A DNA stretch of 64,000 bases from NCBI RefSeq assembly GCF_019050325.1, contig NZ_VOMB01000020.1, positions 186,001 to 250,000 of the forward strand, read 5' to 3'. This DNA is from [Mycobacterium] fortunisiensis (lineage in GTDB: Bacteria > Actinomycetota > Actinomycetes > Mycobacteriales > Mycobacteriaceae). The position numbers were made by a program, and so were the translations under genes. Below, one piece after another: positions 42,992-51,842 of the stretch (position 1 is the stretch's first letter; each line of letters begins with the position of its first letter). The notes beneath the pieces were generated by a model. The model searched no databases. It saw nothing but the letters and a program-made list of their open reading frames with translations, and was not told the DNA's origin.

Positions 42992-44971
42992 GTGTGCGGA
43001 CTGCTCGCCTTGGTAACTGACCCATCCCGATCCGTCCAGGGTGACGCCTCCCCCGACACCAGATCGCCGCTGGTCGAGGCGGTGGCGACCGCATCGCACC
43101 TGATGCGTCATCGTGGCCCCGACGAGCCTGGCACCTGGGCCGACCAGACCGGCGACGGCAGCGTGGTCCTCGGCTTCAACCGCCTGTCGATCATCGACAT
43201 CGCGCACAGCCACCAGCCGTTGCGCTGGGGCCCGGCCGAGACCCCCGACCGTTACGTGCTGGTGTTCAACGGCGAGATCTACAACTACGTCGAGCTACGG
43301 GAAGTGTTGCGTTCCGAACACGGGGCGGAGTTTCACACCGACGGCGACGGCGAGGCCATCGTCGCGGCCTACCACCACTGGGGCGCCGACGCGCTGAACC
43401 GGCTGCGGGGCATGTTCGCGTTCGCGATCTGGGACACCGCGGAGCGGGAATTGTTCTGCGCCAGGGACCCGTTCGGCATCAAGCCACTGTTCATGGCGAC
43501 CGGGCCGGGCGGCACCGCAGTGGGCAGCGAGAAGAAGTGCCTGCTGGATCTGGCCCAGGATCCCGAGCTGGGACTGGGCATCGACCTGGGCATCGACCAG
43601 CGCGCCGTGCAGCACTACACCGTGCTGCAATACGTGCCCGAACCCGAGACCCTGCACCGTGGCATCCGCCGGCTGGAGTCGGGCAGCTATGCACGGCTGA
43701 AGCCCGGGGGCCGTCCCGAGGTGACGCGGTACTTCGAGCCGAAGTTCGCCGCGGTGCCCTTCATCAAGGGCGCCGAGCAATCACGCTACGACGAGATCAC
43801 CGCGGCCCTGGAGGATTCCGTCGCCAAGCACATGCGGGCCGATGTGACCGTCGGCGCGTTCCTCTCCGGTGGCATCGATTCGACGGCGATCGCCGCGCTG
43901 GCGATGCGGCACAACCCGCGGCTGATCACCTTCACCACCGGCTTCGAGCGCGAGGGCTTCTCGGAGGTGGACGTGGCGGCGGCCTCGGCCGAGGCCATCG
44001 GCGCCCGGCATGTCACCAAGGTGGTCAGCGCCGCCGAGTTCGTCGACGCGCTCCCCCAGATCGTCTGGTACCTGGACGAACCGGTGGCCGACCCGGCCCT
44101 GGTGCCGTTGTTCTTCATCGCCCGCGAGGCCCGTAAGCACGTCAAGGTGGTGTTGAGCGGTGAGGGCGCCGACGAACTGTTCGGCGGCTACACCATCTAC
44201 CGGGAACCGTTGTCGCTGAAGCCCTTCGACTACCTACCGCGACCGGTACGCAAATCCCTGGGTAAGGCGTCCAAACCACTGCCGGAGGGCATGCGCGGCA
44301 AGAGCCTGCTGCACCGCGGCTCGCTGACCCTGGAAGAGCGCTACTACGGCAATGCCCGCAGCTTCTCCGATGAGCAGTTGCGGGCGGTGCTGCCGGGCTT
44401 CCGGCCGGACTGGACCCACACCGACGTCACCGGCCCGCTGTACGCCACGTCGCAGGGCTGGGATCCGGTGGCCCGCATGCAGCACATCGACCTGTTCACC
44501 TGGCTGCGCGGCGACATCCTGGTCAAGGCCGACAAGATGACCATGGCCAACTCGCTGGAGCTGCGGGTGCCGTTCCTGGATCCCGAGGTGTTCGCGGTGG
44601 CCTCCCGGTTGCCGGTCGATCAGAAGATCACCCGGGCCACCACGAAGTACGCCCTGCGTCGCGCCTTGGAACCCATCGTGCCCGCGCATGTGCTGAACCG
44701 GCCCAAGCTGGGCTTCCCGGTGCCGATCCGGCATTGGCTGCGGGCCGGCGAGCTGATGGAGTGGGCATACGCGACGACGTCGTCGTCACAGGCCGGCGAG
44801 CATGTCGATCTGGGTGCCGTGCGCACCATGCTCGACGAGCACCGCAATGGCGTCAGCGATCACAGCCGCCGGCTGTGGACCGTGCTGATCTTCATGCTGT
44901 GGCACGCCATCTTCGTCGAGCACAGTGTGACGCCGCAGATCTCCGAACCGCACTACCCGGTACAGCTCTAG
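42992..44971 (+). CDS. asnB: Asparagine synthase (glutamine-hydrolysing) AsnB
   Basis: AsnB makes asparagine or amidates related substrates using glutamine. In several mycobacteria the homologue amidates meso-diaminopimelate in peptidoglycan, so that role is possible here. The N-terminal amidotransferase domain needs a cysteine directly after the initiator, which fixes the start at GTG 42992 (VCGLL). The synthetase domain has the ATP loop LSGGIDSTAI. Length 659 residues. CATACT 6 bases upstream may be a -10 variant, giving a leaderless mRNA. Confidence 0.94.
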   Translation: MCGLLALVTDPSRSVQGDASPDTRSPLVEAVATASHLMRHRGPDEPGTWADQTGDGSVVLGFNRLSIIDIAHSHQPLRWGPAETPDRYVLVFNGEIYNYVELREVLRSEHGAEFHTDGDGEAIVAAYHHWGADALNRLRGMFAFAIWDTAERELFCARDPFGIKPLFMATGPGGTAVGSEKKCLLDLAQDPELGLGIDLGIDQRAVQHYTVLQYVPEPETLHRGIRRLESGSYARLKPGGRPEVTRYFEPKFAAVPFIKGAEQSRYDEITAALEDSVAKHMRADVTVGAFLSGGIDSTAIAALAMRHNPRLITFTTGFEREGFSEVDVAAASAEAIGARHVTKVVSAAEFVDALPQIVWYLDEPVADPALVPLFFIAREARKHVKVVLSGEGADELFGGYTIYREPLSLKPFDYLPRPVRKSLGKASKPLPEGMRGKSLLHRGSLTLEERYYGNARSFSDEQLRAVLPGFRPDWTHTDVTGPLYATSQGWDPVARMQHIDLFTWLRGDILVKADKMTMANSLELRVPFLDPEVFAVASRLPVDQKITRATTKYALRRALEPIVPAHVLNRPKLGFPVPIRHWLRAGELMEWAYATTSSSQAGEHVDLGAVRTMLDEHRNGVSDHSRRLWTVLIFMLWHAIFVEHSVTPQISEPHYPVQL

Positions 44972-44982
44972 GCTCGAGCAGG

Positions 44983-45960
44983 CTAATTGCCGAGCGCTTT
45001 GCCGATCTCGGCGCCGGCGTCGGCACCGTAGGCGTCAGACAGCCGCTGCACCGCCTCGGCGGCGTCCCAGGTCCACTCCTGCGGGCCGGGCGCCTCCAGG
45101 ACCAGCACGGCGACCAACGAAGCCAGCTGGGCGGAGCGTTCCAGCCCCAGCCCGGCGCTGCGTCCGGTCAGGAAACCCGCGCGGAATGCGTCGCCGATGC
45201 CGGTGGGGTCGGTCTGGCACTTCTCCGGGACGACGCCGACGTGCACGAACGTGCCGTCGGAGCTGACCAGGTCGACGCCTTTGGCGCCCAGCGTGGTGAC
45301 ACGCATGCCGATCTGGCCCATCACCTGAGCCTCGCTCCAGCCCGACTTCTGCAGCAGCAGGTCCCACTCGTAGTCGTTGGTGAACAGGTAGGTGGCACCG
45401 TTGATGAGCTTGCGGATCTCCTCACCGGAGAGCCGGGCCAGCTGCTGGGACGGGTCGGCGGCGAAGGCCAGGCCGAGCTTGCGGCACTCTTCGGTGTGCA
45501 GGAACATCGCCTCGGGGTCGTTCGCCCCGACGATCACCAACTCCGGCTTGCCGACCCGCTCCACCAGATCGGCCAGGGCGATGTTGCGTGCCTCCGACAT
45601 CGCACCGGGATAGAACGAGGCGATCTGGGCCATGTCCTCATCGGTGGTGCAGACGAAGCGGGCGGTGTAGGCGTCCTCGGAGATCAGTACGCTGCCGCAG
45701 TCGACGTTGGCGCCCTCCAGCCAGGCCCGGTATTCGCCGAAATCCTGGCCCGCGGCGCCGACCAGTGTGACGTCACCGCCGAGAGTGCCGATCGCGAACG
45801 CCATGTTGCCTGCCACGCCACCGCGGTGGATCACCAGATCGTCGACCAGAAAGCTCAGCGACACCTTTTGCAGGTGGTCGGCCAAGAGTTGCTCGGAGAA
45901 CTTGCCCGGGAAGCGCATCAAATGGTCGGTTGCGATGGATCCGGTAACTGCGATGGTCAC
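44983..45960 (-). CDS. adoK: Adenosine kinase AdoK (PfkB family)
   Basis: AdoK phosphorylates adenosine to AMP in purine salvage and is a mycobacterial-type enzyme related to ribokinases. The N-terminal GGVAGNMAFAIG and the C-terminal catalytic DPTGIGDAFRAG (anion hole and base Asp) are present. The GTG at 45960 (325 residues) has AGGGG eight bases upstream and matches the start of the tuberculosis protein. A GTG three codons earlier is less likely. It is convergent with asnB, 11 bases apart. Confidence 0.94.
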   Translation of the reverse strand: MTIAVTGSIATDHLMRFPGKFSEQLLADHLQKVSLSFLVDDLVIHRGGVAGNMAFAIGTLGGDVTLVGAAGQDFGEYRAWLEGANVDCGSVLISEDAYTARFVCTTDEDMAQIASFYPGAMSEARNIALADLVERVGKPELVIVGANDPEAMFLHTEECRKLGLAFAADPSQQLARLSGEEIRKLINGATYLFTNDYEWDLLLQKSGWSEAQVMGQIGMRVTTLGAKGVDLVSSDGTFVHVGVVPEKCQTDPTGIGDAFRAGFLTGRSAGLGLERSAQLASLVAVLVLEAPGPQEWTWDAAEAVQRLSDAYGADAGAEIGKALGN

Positions 45961-46135
45961 GTAGTGCACCCCTCATTTCGTTAAGTTGGCTACGTAAACC
46001 CTACCCACGCGGCCGGTGACGGTGGTCGTTTGAGCCCGGGCCGCACTTCGCGGGTTGCGCTAACCTGCGTATAACCGTAATCCCGGTCACCGTAGACGGC
46101 TGACCCACCGACACATCACGCGGGAGCGCCAATTA

Positions 46136-46753
46136 ATGACTGGTTCATACCAGTACCCCGAGCACCTTCCGCCCCAGCCACAGCCCGAGCAGATGCCTTC
46201 GGCGTATCCAGGCACGCTGCCGCCGCCGGTGCCCTACCCCAAGCGACGGCGCTGGCCCAAGATCCTGGCGGCGGTCCTGGCGGTTGCCGCCGTGGCGGGG
46301 GTGCTGAGCGCGGTCGTGTTCGCCGGCCGCCGCGGCCCCACCACCCCGGCCGCCGTCTCCGACGCCAAGGCCCAGGCCGCGATCCAGGAATATCTGAACG
46401 CGCTGCTCGACGGTGATGACGAAACGGTCGCACGGCACACCCTGTGCGGGCTGTACGACGGGGTCAAGGACCGCAAAGCCGATCTCGCGGTGGCCGGGCT
46501 GGCCGGCGACGCGTTCCGCAAGCAATTCAGCCACGTCGAGGTGCTGAGCATCGACAAGAACGTGCCGTGGTCCACCACACAGGCTCAGGTGCTGTTCACC
46601 ATGAAGGTGGCACCGGCACGGGCGTCGGCACGCGGGAAGAGCCCCGCCGATCAGGAGCAGCAGGGCGTGGCCCAGCTGCTGGTGCAGCGAGACGGGAAGA
46701 ACGAACAGGTTCTGGTCTGCTCATACGTGCTGCGCACCAGCGGCCTGTACTGA
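46136..46753 (+). CDS. Conserved membrane-anchored protein (Rv2203-like)
   Basis: Function unknown. The 205-residue product has a Pro/Gln/Tyr-rich cytoplasmic N-terminus, one membrane span at about residues 43-64, and an outer domain. The domain opening (AAIQEYLNALLDGDDETVARHTLCG) resembles NTF2-like or DUF4878-type folds often found after mycobacterial membrane anchors. Two cysteines could form a disulphide. It is convergent with the ErpA-like gene, 23 bases apart. Confidence 0.82.
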   Translation: MTGSYQYPEHLPPQPQPEQMPSAYPGTLPPPVPYPKRRRWPKILAAVLAVAAVAGVLSAVVFAGRRGPTTPAAVSDAKAQAAIQEYLNALLDGDDETVARHTLCGLYDGVKDRKADLAVAGLAGDAFRKQFSHVEVLSIDKNVPWSTTQAQVLFTMKVAPARASARGKSPADQEQQGVAQLLVQRDGKNEQVLVCSYVLRTSGLY

Positions 46754-46776
46754 CCGCTGGTGGTCTGCACTCAACG

Positions 46777-47133
46777 TCAGTTGAAGGAGTCGCCGCAGGC
46801 GCAGGAGCCGGTGGCGTTCGGATTGTCGATCGTGAAGCCCTGCTTCTCGATCGAGTCGACGAAGTCGATCGTGGCGCCCTGCACGTAGGGCGCGCTCATC
46901 CGGTCCACCGTCAGCTTGACCCCGCCGAACTCGGCGGTGAGATCACCGTCGAGGGTGCGGTCGTCGAAGAACAGGTTGTAGCGCAGGCCGGCGCAGCCGC
47001 CCGGTTGCACTGCGATGCGCAGCGCGAGATCGTCGCGGCCTTCCTGGTCCAGCAGCGCCTTCGCCTTCGTCGCCGCAGCGTCGGACAGGATCACACCGTG
47101 GGTCTCGGTGGAGGTGGCGTCCTGAACAGTCAT
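46777..47133 (-). CDS. erpA: ErpA/HesB-type iron-sulphur cluster insertion protein
   Basis: This is an A-type carrier that delivers iron-sulphur clusters to target enzymes. The three conserved cysteines are in GGCAGLRY and the C-terminal SCACGDSF. The length of 118 residues is standard. LipA, a client needing two [4Fe-4S] clusters, is encoded later in the window, but a specific link is not shown. Single gene; the tuberculosis neighbour Rv2205c (glycerate kinase) is absent here. Confidence 0.93.
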   Translation of the reverse strand: MTVQDATSTETHGVILSDAAATKAKALLDQEGRDDLALRIAVQPGGCAGLRYNLFFDDRTLDGDLTAEFGGVKLTVDRMSAPYVQGATIDFVDSIEKQGFTIDNPNATGSCACGDSFN

Positions 47134-47299
47134 GGCTCTCCCTAAGCATCCCTGGGCATCTCTGATGCCGGTACAGCTGAAGTCGTAGGAAACGCGTGGA
47201 CGTACCGCGCGTCTACCCCCTCAACGGTACATTGTTCCGCGGATATTCCCGACTTATCCACAGGCCGGGGCATGTGGCCAGGCCCGCAGCGTCGGGCAG

Positions 47300-47305
47300 T
47301 AACCT
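47300..47305 (+). promoter_or_regulatory. Leaderless -10 element of the DUF3043 gene
   Basis: TAACCT fits TAnnnT and is exactly 7 bases before the GTG at 47313. Confidence 0.6.
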
Positions 47306-47312
47306 GGCTGGC

Positions 47313-47996
47313 GTGAAGCTGCTGGGCCGTAAGAAGGACAACGAGGGCGAACCCGCCGCGACCGATCAGGGTGCGGCGGTCGACGGATCCGGGTCGACTC
47401 CGGCAGGATCAGCGCCCACCACCGCGCCCAAGGGCCGGCCGACGCCCAAACGCAACGAGGCCGCCAAGCGGCGCGGGCCGGTGGCCCCGGCGCCGCTGAC
47501 CGCCGCCGAGGCCCGCCAGCGTCGCAAGGAGCTCCGCGGCCCCAAGCTCTCCAAGGAAGAGCGCAAGATCGAGCGGATCACCCGGCGCGCCGATATGGCC
47601 GACCGGCGCGAGAAGATGATGGCCGGCGAGGAGTCCTACCTGCTGCCGCGCGACAAAGGGCCGGTCCGGCGGTACGTCCGCGACATCGTGGACGCACGGC
47701 GCAATGTGCTGGGTTTGTTCATGCCAGCCGCGCTGGCGATGATCTTCTTCATGCTGGCGCTGCCCTCGTTGCAGTTCCAGCAGATTCTGTCCTACGCGAT
47801 GCTGGTCCTGGTGGTGATCATGGCGATCGACGGGTTCATCGTGGGCCGCAAGGTAAATCACATGGTGGACGAGAAATTCCCGGGCAACACCGAAAGTGGT
47901 TTCAAGCTCGGGCTTTACGCTGCCAGCCGGGCATCGCAGTTGCGTCGCATGCGGGCGCCGCGGCCGGCTGTCAACCGCGGCGACAAGATCGCTTGA
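47313..47996 (+). CDS. DUF3043 membrane protein (Rv2206-like)
   Basis: Uncharacterised actinobacterial family. The 227-residue product starts with about 140 basic, charged cytoplasmic residues. These include the family core KRNEAAKRRGPVAPAPLTAA and the conserved YLLPRDKGPVRRYVRDIVD. Two membrane spans and a basic tail follow. The GTG start is set by the leaderless -10 element; the frame is open further upstream without conservation. It precedes cobU by 23 bases. Confidence 0.88.
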   Translation: MKLLGRKKDNEGEPAATDQGAAVDGSGSTPAGSAPTTAPKGRPTPKRNEAAKRRGPVAPAPLTAAEARQRRKELRGPKLSKEERKIERITRRADMADRREKMMAGEESYLLPRDKGPVRRYVRDIVDARRNVLGLFMPAALAMIFFMLALPSLQFQQILSYAMLVLVVIMAIDGFIVGRKVNHMVDEKFPGNTESGFKLGLYAASRASQLRRMRAPRPAVNRGDKIA

Positions 47997-48019
47997 TGGC
48001 GTCTCGGGGGGCCTGAGCA

Positions 48020-48553
48020 GTGCGCACCCTGGTGCTCGGCGGTATCCGATCGGGCAAATCCCAGTGGGCCGAAACCACGATCGCACGAGTGGCCGGCGCC
48101 ACCGCGCCGGTGCGTTACCTGGCCACCGGTCCCGCAGCCGACGGCGATGCCGCCTGGGCCCGGCGGGTCGATGCGCATCGGACCCGGCGGCCGGCGCATT
48201 GGCGCACCGTGGAGACCCGGGATGTGGCTGCCGCGCTGCGTGACGATCCGGGTACCGCAGCCCTCGTCGACGACATCGGTGGCTGGCTGACCGCAACCAT
48301 GGACCACCTCGGCGCCTGGGCCGGCGCCGAGGTGGGTGGCGAGGTCGACACTCTCGTGCAGGCCGTGGCCGGCTTCGCCGCTCCCCTGGCCCTGATCAGC
48401 CCCGAGGTCGGGCTGACCGTGGTGCCGGCCACCGAGGCGGGACGCCGGTTCGCCGACGAGCTGGGCACGGTCAACCAGCGCCTGGCCGCGGTGTGCGAGC
48501 GGGTGGTGCTGGTGGTGGCCGGCCAACCGGTCACGGTGAAGGAGCTGACGTGA
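48020..48553 (+). CDS. cobU: Adenosylcobinamide kinase/guanylyltransferase CobU
   Basis: CobU phosphorylates adenosylcobinamide and then adds GMP, activating it for nucleotide-loop assembly of vitamin B12. The P-loop GGIRSGKSQWAE is at the N-terminus, followed by the histidine region VDAHRTRRP that carries the guanylylated residue in this family. Length 177 residues, GTG start. Its stop overlaps the cobT GTG. In tuberculosis, as I remember, cobU is at a different locus, so this arrangement is a local difference. Confidence 0.92.
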   Translation: MRTLVLGGIRSGKSQWAETTIARVAGATAPVRYLATGPAADGDAAWARRVDAHRTRRPAHWRTVETRDVAAALRDDPGTAALVDDIGGWLTATMDHLGAWAGAEVGGEVDTLVQAVAGFAAPLALISPEVGLTVVPATEAGRRFADELGTVNQRLAAVCERVVLVVAGQPVTVKELT

Positions 48554-49620
48554 CCGAACCAGATACCGAGTCCGGTGCGGCCTTTGCCCCGGTCACCGCG
48601 CCCGATGCCGACGCGGCCGCGGCCGCACGGGCGCGGCAGGCCCAGCTGACCAAGCCACCCGGGTCGCTGGGCCGGCTCGAGGAGCTGTCGATCTGGGCGG
48701 CCTCGTGCCAGGGCGCATGCCCGCCGCGGATGCTCACCCGGCCGCGGGTCGTGGTCTTCGCCGCCGACCACGGGGTCACCGCCGCGGGGGTGTCGGCGTT
48801 CCCGTCGGCCGTGACCGGCCAGATGGTGACCAATTTCGAGGCCGGCGGGGCGGCGATCAACGTGCTGGCCGAGGTGGCCGGGGCCACCGTACGGGTGGCC
48901 GACATCGCCGTCGACTGCGCCGAGCCGCTGTCCGCCGCGATCGGCGCCCACAAGGTCCGCCGGGGCTCCGGCAACATCGCCGTCGAGGATGCCCTCACCG
49001 AAGCGGAAGCCGTGACTGCGGTCACGGCGGGGCGCCGGATCGCCGACGAAGAAGTCGACGCGGGCGCCGACCTCCTCATCGCCGGCGACATGGGGATTGG
49101 AAACACCACGGCCGCAACAACATTGGTGGCCGCCCTGACCGGAGCCGAGCCGGTGGTGGTGGTCGGCCGCGGCACCGGCATCGACGATTTCGGCTGGATG
49201 CGCAAGGCCGCTGCGGTACGTGATGCGTTGTACCGGGCTCGCGCCGTCACCGGTGACCCGGTGGGCCTACTGCGGGTGTGCGGCGGCGCCGACCTGGCTG
49301 CGCTGGCCGGATTCTGCGCGCAGGCCGCCCAGCGGCGCACTCCTGTACTGCTCGACGGACTGGTGGTGACGGCCGCGGCGCTGGTGGCCGAACAGTTGGC
49401 CCCGGGTGCCCGAGCCTGGTGGCAGGCCGGACACCGATCGACCGAACCGGCGCACAGCCTGGCGCTGGCGCAGCTGGGATTGGAGCCGATCGTCGATCTC
49501 GGCATGCGGTTGGGTGAAGGCACCGGTGCCGCGTTGGCGCTGCCGATCGTGCGCGCCGCGATCGCCACGTTGGCCTCGATGGCCACCTTCGACGAGGCCG
49601 GAATCTCGGCGCAGACATGA
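48550..49620 (+). CDS. cobT: Nicotinate-nucleotide--dimethylbenzimidazole phosphoribosyltransferase CobT
   Basis: CobT makes alpha-ribazole phosphate, the lower ligand precursor of cobalamin. The family motifs KPPGSLGRLE, AADHGVTAAGVSAFP, AGDMGIGNTTAA and RLGEGTGAALALP are present; the Glu in the last is the catalytic base. Length 356 residues. The GTG start overlaps the cobU stop and the stop overlaps the cobS ATG, giving a tight three-gene unit. Confidence 0.95.
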   Translation: MTEPDTESGAAFAPVTAPDADAAAAARARQAQLTKPPGSLGRLEELSIWAASCQGACPPRMLTRPRVVVFAADHGVTAAGVSAFPSAVTGQMVTNFEAGGAAINVLAEVAGATVRVADIAVDCAEPLSAAIGAHKVRRGSGNIAVEDALTEAEAVTAVTAGRRIADEEVDAGADLLIAGDMGIGNTTAATTLVAALTGAEPVVVVGRGTGIDDFGWMRKAAAVRDALYRARAVTGDPVGLLRVCGGADLAALAGFCAQAAQRRTPVLLDGLVVTAAALVAEQLAPGARAWWQAGHRSTEPAHSLALAQLGLEPIVDLGMRLGEGTGAALALPIVRAAIATLASMATFDEAGISAQT

Positions 49621-50360
49621 TCGCCCCACGGCGTGGAATGTCTGCACTCGGAGGGGCTTTCGCCTTCGGCACCGTGCTGCCGGTGCGGTCCTCCGTCGGC
49701 ATCGGACGAGGCGCGCTCACGGCCCTGCCGCTGGTGGGACTGGCGCTTTCGGCGCTGGCCGCCGCTGTGGTGGCCGGTGGCCAGTGGGCGTTCGGTGACG
49801 ACAACGCGCTGCCCGGTCTGCTGGCGGTGGCCGTACTTCTGCTGGCCACCCGCGGACTGCACATCGACGGGTTCTGCGACACCGTCGACGGGTTGGGGTG
49901 TTACGGCCCGCCGGAGCGGGCGCTGGCGGTCATGCGTGACGGATCGGCCGGACCGTTCGGCGTCGCCGCGGTGATCGTGGTGATCGGTTGTCAGGCAATG
50001 ACTTTCGCACGACTCGACGCGGTGGCGATCGTTGTCGCCGTCACCGCAGGCCGGGTGGCGGCGGTGACCGCGTGCCGACGTTCGGTGCCCGCGGCCGCGG
50101 GTAGTTCACTGGGGGCCGCGGTGGCGGGGACCCAGCCGCTCACCGTGGTGGCGGCCTGGGTGGTCGCCGTCGCCGCGCTGGCCGCCTGGGCCGGGCCCCG
50201 GATGTGGCAGGGCCCGGTGGTGGTCCTGGTCGCGGTGGGTTGCTCAGTTGTGCTGGTGGCCCACTGCGTGCGCCGGTTCGGCGGCATCACCGGCGACGTG
50301 CTCGGCGCCGCGATCGAGGTGACGACGACGCTGACGGCGCTGGGCCTGGCGATCGGCTGA
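49617..50360 (+). CDS. cobS: Adenosylcobinamide-GDP ribazoletransferase CobS
   Basis: CobS joins adenosylcobinamide-GDP and alpha-ribazole in the last steps of B12 assembly. It is an integral membrane protein of 247 residues with several hydrophobic segments. The metal-binding acidic motif DGFCDTVDGLG and RDGSAGPFGV are typical of the family. It is translationally coupled to cobT. No cobalamin riboswitch was recognised before cobU. Confidence 0.94.
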   Translation: MIAPRRGMSALGGAFAFGTVLPVRSSVGIGRGALTALPLVGLALSALAAAVVAGGQWAFGDDNALPGLLAVAVLLLATRGLHIDGFCDTVDGLGCYGPPERALAVMRDGSAGPFGVAAVIVVIGCQAMTFARLDAVAIVVAVTAGRVAAVTACRRSVPAAAGSSLGAAVAGTQPLTVVAAWVVAVAALAAWAGPRMWQGPVVVLVAVGCSVVLVAHCVRRFGGITGDVLGAAIEVTTTLTALGLAIG

Positions 50361-50367
50361 CGCTCCG

Positions 50368-50399
50368 GGTGCCCGGCTTGGCATATTTGGCCGGGCGCC
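50368..50399 (+). terminator. Hairpin after cobS, possible terminator
   Basis: The arms GCCCGGC and GCCGGGC, extended to about 10 pairs with one G-T, start about 8 bases after the cobS stop. There is no T run, so termination is uncertain. Confidence 0.45.
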
Positions 50400-50475
50400 G
50401 GTTGCTCACGGACGCCGGTTGCTCAGGTTGCCCAACTGCCAGTTGCCAGTTGCTGAGGTTGCCCAGCTGCCAGTT

Positions 50476-50523
50476 TGTCACGCCAGAGTGGCGCTCGGCA
50501 CCGACAGCCACTCTGGCGTGACA
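50476..50523. repeat. Perfect 17-base inverted repeat (REP-like)
   Basis: TGTCACGCCAGAGTGGC at 50476-50492 is the exact reverse complement of 50507-50523, with a 14-base loop. A further exact copy of the right arm lies at 50589-50605, and a diverged copy with four changes at 50559-50575. This resembles a family of dispersed palindromic intergenic elements. Confidence 0.85.
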
Positions 50524-50681
50524 GAGCGTCGTCGGCAATCGCGACACCACACTCCGCTGCCGCTCCAGCGTGACGCTCGCGGTCGAGAGCCACTCTGGCG
50601 TGACAACGCGACAACCCGGCGACAGACCAGACAACCCGGCGACGGACCCGTCACGCGCAGCGGGCAGGCCCTGGCGATCGG

Positions 50682-51788
50682 CTAGTTGAGCCGCGCCATC
50701 CAGCCGTGGGTATCGGCGAAGGTGCCCCGCTGAATACCGGTCAGGGTGTCGCGCAGGGCCATGGTGATCTCGCCCGGCTTCCCGTCGGCGATGGTGAACT
50801 CGCCGTCTGCATATTTCACGTGGGACACCGGGGTGATGACCGCGGCGGTACCGCAGGCAAACACCTCGGTGATCTCGCCGGCCGCGGCCTTCTTCTGCCA
50901 TTCATCGACGTCGATCTTGCGTTCCTCGACCGCGAAGCCGGCGTCGGTGGCCAACTGCAGCAAGGAGTCTCGCGTGATACCCGGCAACAGCGAGCCCGAC
51001 AGCTCGGGCGTCACGAGCCGGGCCGAACCGCCGCTGCCGAACACGAAGAACAGGTTCATCCCGCCCATCTCTTCGACGTAGCGACGCTCGATCGCGTCGA
51101 GCCAGACGACCTGATCGCAGCCGTTGTCGGCGGCTTGCGCCTGTGCCAGCAGCGAGGCCGCATAGTTGCCGCCGAACTTGGCCGCGCCGGTACCGCCGGG
51201 TGAGGCCCGCACATACTCGTGCGACAGCCACACGCTGACCGGCTTGATGCCGCCCTTGAAGTACGCGCCGGCCGGTGAACCGATCACCAGGTAGCGGTAT
51301 TCGTTGGCCGGCCGCACCCCAAGCCCGGGTTCGGTGGCGATCATGAACGGCCGCAGGTACAGCGATTCCTCGCCGCCGGCCGCCGGCACCCATGACTCGT
51401 CGACCGCGATGAGTTGGCGCAGCGATTCAATGAACGCGTCCTCGGGCAGTTCGGGCATCGCCAGCCGACGGCAGGAGGCCCGCAGCCGCGCCGCGTTGGC
51501 CTCGGGCCGGAACGACACGATCGAACCGTCTGCCCAGCGGTAGGCCTTGAGCCCTTCGAACACTTCCTGCGCGTAGTGCAGCACGATGGCCGAGGGGTCG
51601 AGCTCCAGCGGCCCGTACGGGATCACCCGCGGGTCGTGCCAACCCTGGCCGTCGGTGTAGTCGATGGCCACCATGTGGTCGGTGTGGAACTTGCCGAAAC
51701 CCGGGTTGGCCAGAATGGATTCGCGTACCGCATCGGTCGCCGGATTCGTATTGCCTGAAACCGTGAACTCGAGATGGCCGCTAGTCAT
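50682..51788 (-). CDS. ilvE: Branched-chain amino acid aminotransferase IlvE
   Basis: IlvE is a PLP-dependent fold-type IV transaminase for the last step of valine, leucine and isoleucine synthesis. The cofactor lysine is in KFGGNYAAS, with YVEEMGGMNLFFVF and VFACGTAAVITPV as family signatures. Length 368 residues. The ATG follows TACAAT by 6 bases, so the transcript should be leaderless. Confidence 0.96.
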   Translation of the reverse strand: MTSGHLEFTVSGNTNPATDAVRESILANPGFGKFHTDHMVAIDYTDGQGWHDPRVIPYGPLELDPSAIVLHYAQEVFEGLKAYRWADGSIVSFRPEANAARLRASCRRLAMPELPEDAFIESLRQLIAVDESWVPAAGGEESLYLRPFMIATEPGLGVRPANEYRYLVIGSPAGAYFKGGIKPVSVWLSHEYVRASPGGTGAAKFGGNYAASLLAQAQAADNGCDQVVWLDAIERRYVEEMGGMNLFFVFGSGGSARLVTPELSGSLLPGITRDSLLQLATDAGFAVEERKIDVDEWQKKAAAGEITEVFACGTAAVITPVSHVKYADGEFTIADGKPGEITMALRDTLTGIQRGTFADTHGWMARLN

Positions 51789-51794
51789 GCAGCG

Positions 51795-51800
51795 ATTGTA
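51795..51800 (-). promoter_or_regulatory. Leaderless -10 element of ilvE
   Basis: TACAAT on the minus strand, close to the best mycobacterial -10 sequence, ends 6 bases before the ATG. Confidence 0.7.
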
Positions 51801-51842
51801 TCGCCCGGGTGCCAGCGATTTCCCCCCGCGGGAGCGGGGGCC

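Larger units (their letters stand above)
50361..50681. repeat. Non-coding block of mixed direct and inverted repeats
   Basis: No convincing gene is present between convergent cobS and ilvE. The block contains CGCCGGTTGCTCA twice (50396, 50413), GGTTGCCCAnCTGCCAGTT twice (50426, 50457) and ACAACCCGGCGAC twice (50611, 50631). It also holds the 17-base palindromic unit described separately. The repeats look like an accumulated intergenic element rather than a mobile insertion with coding capacity. Confidence 0.8.

Noticed and set aside
47997..48019. Cobalamin riboswitch before cobU.
   Set aside because: Only 23 bases separate the upstream gene from cobU, and no B12-box-like sequence was seen.
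50361..50681. CRISPR array in the repeat-rich intergenic block.
   Set aside because: Repeats are of different families, unevenly spaced and palindromic at 17 bases; there are no regular spacers and no cas genes.
51789..51842. A terminator or riboswitch for glycine or amino acids between gcvT and ilvE.
   Set aside because: Both genes have leaderless -10 elements and the gap is only 54 bases, so there is no room for a structured leader.
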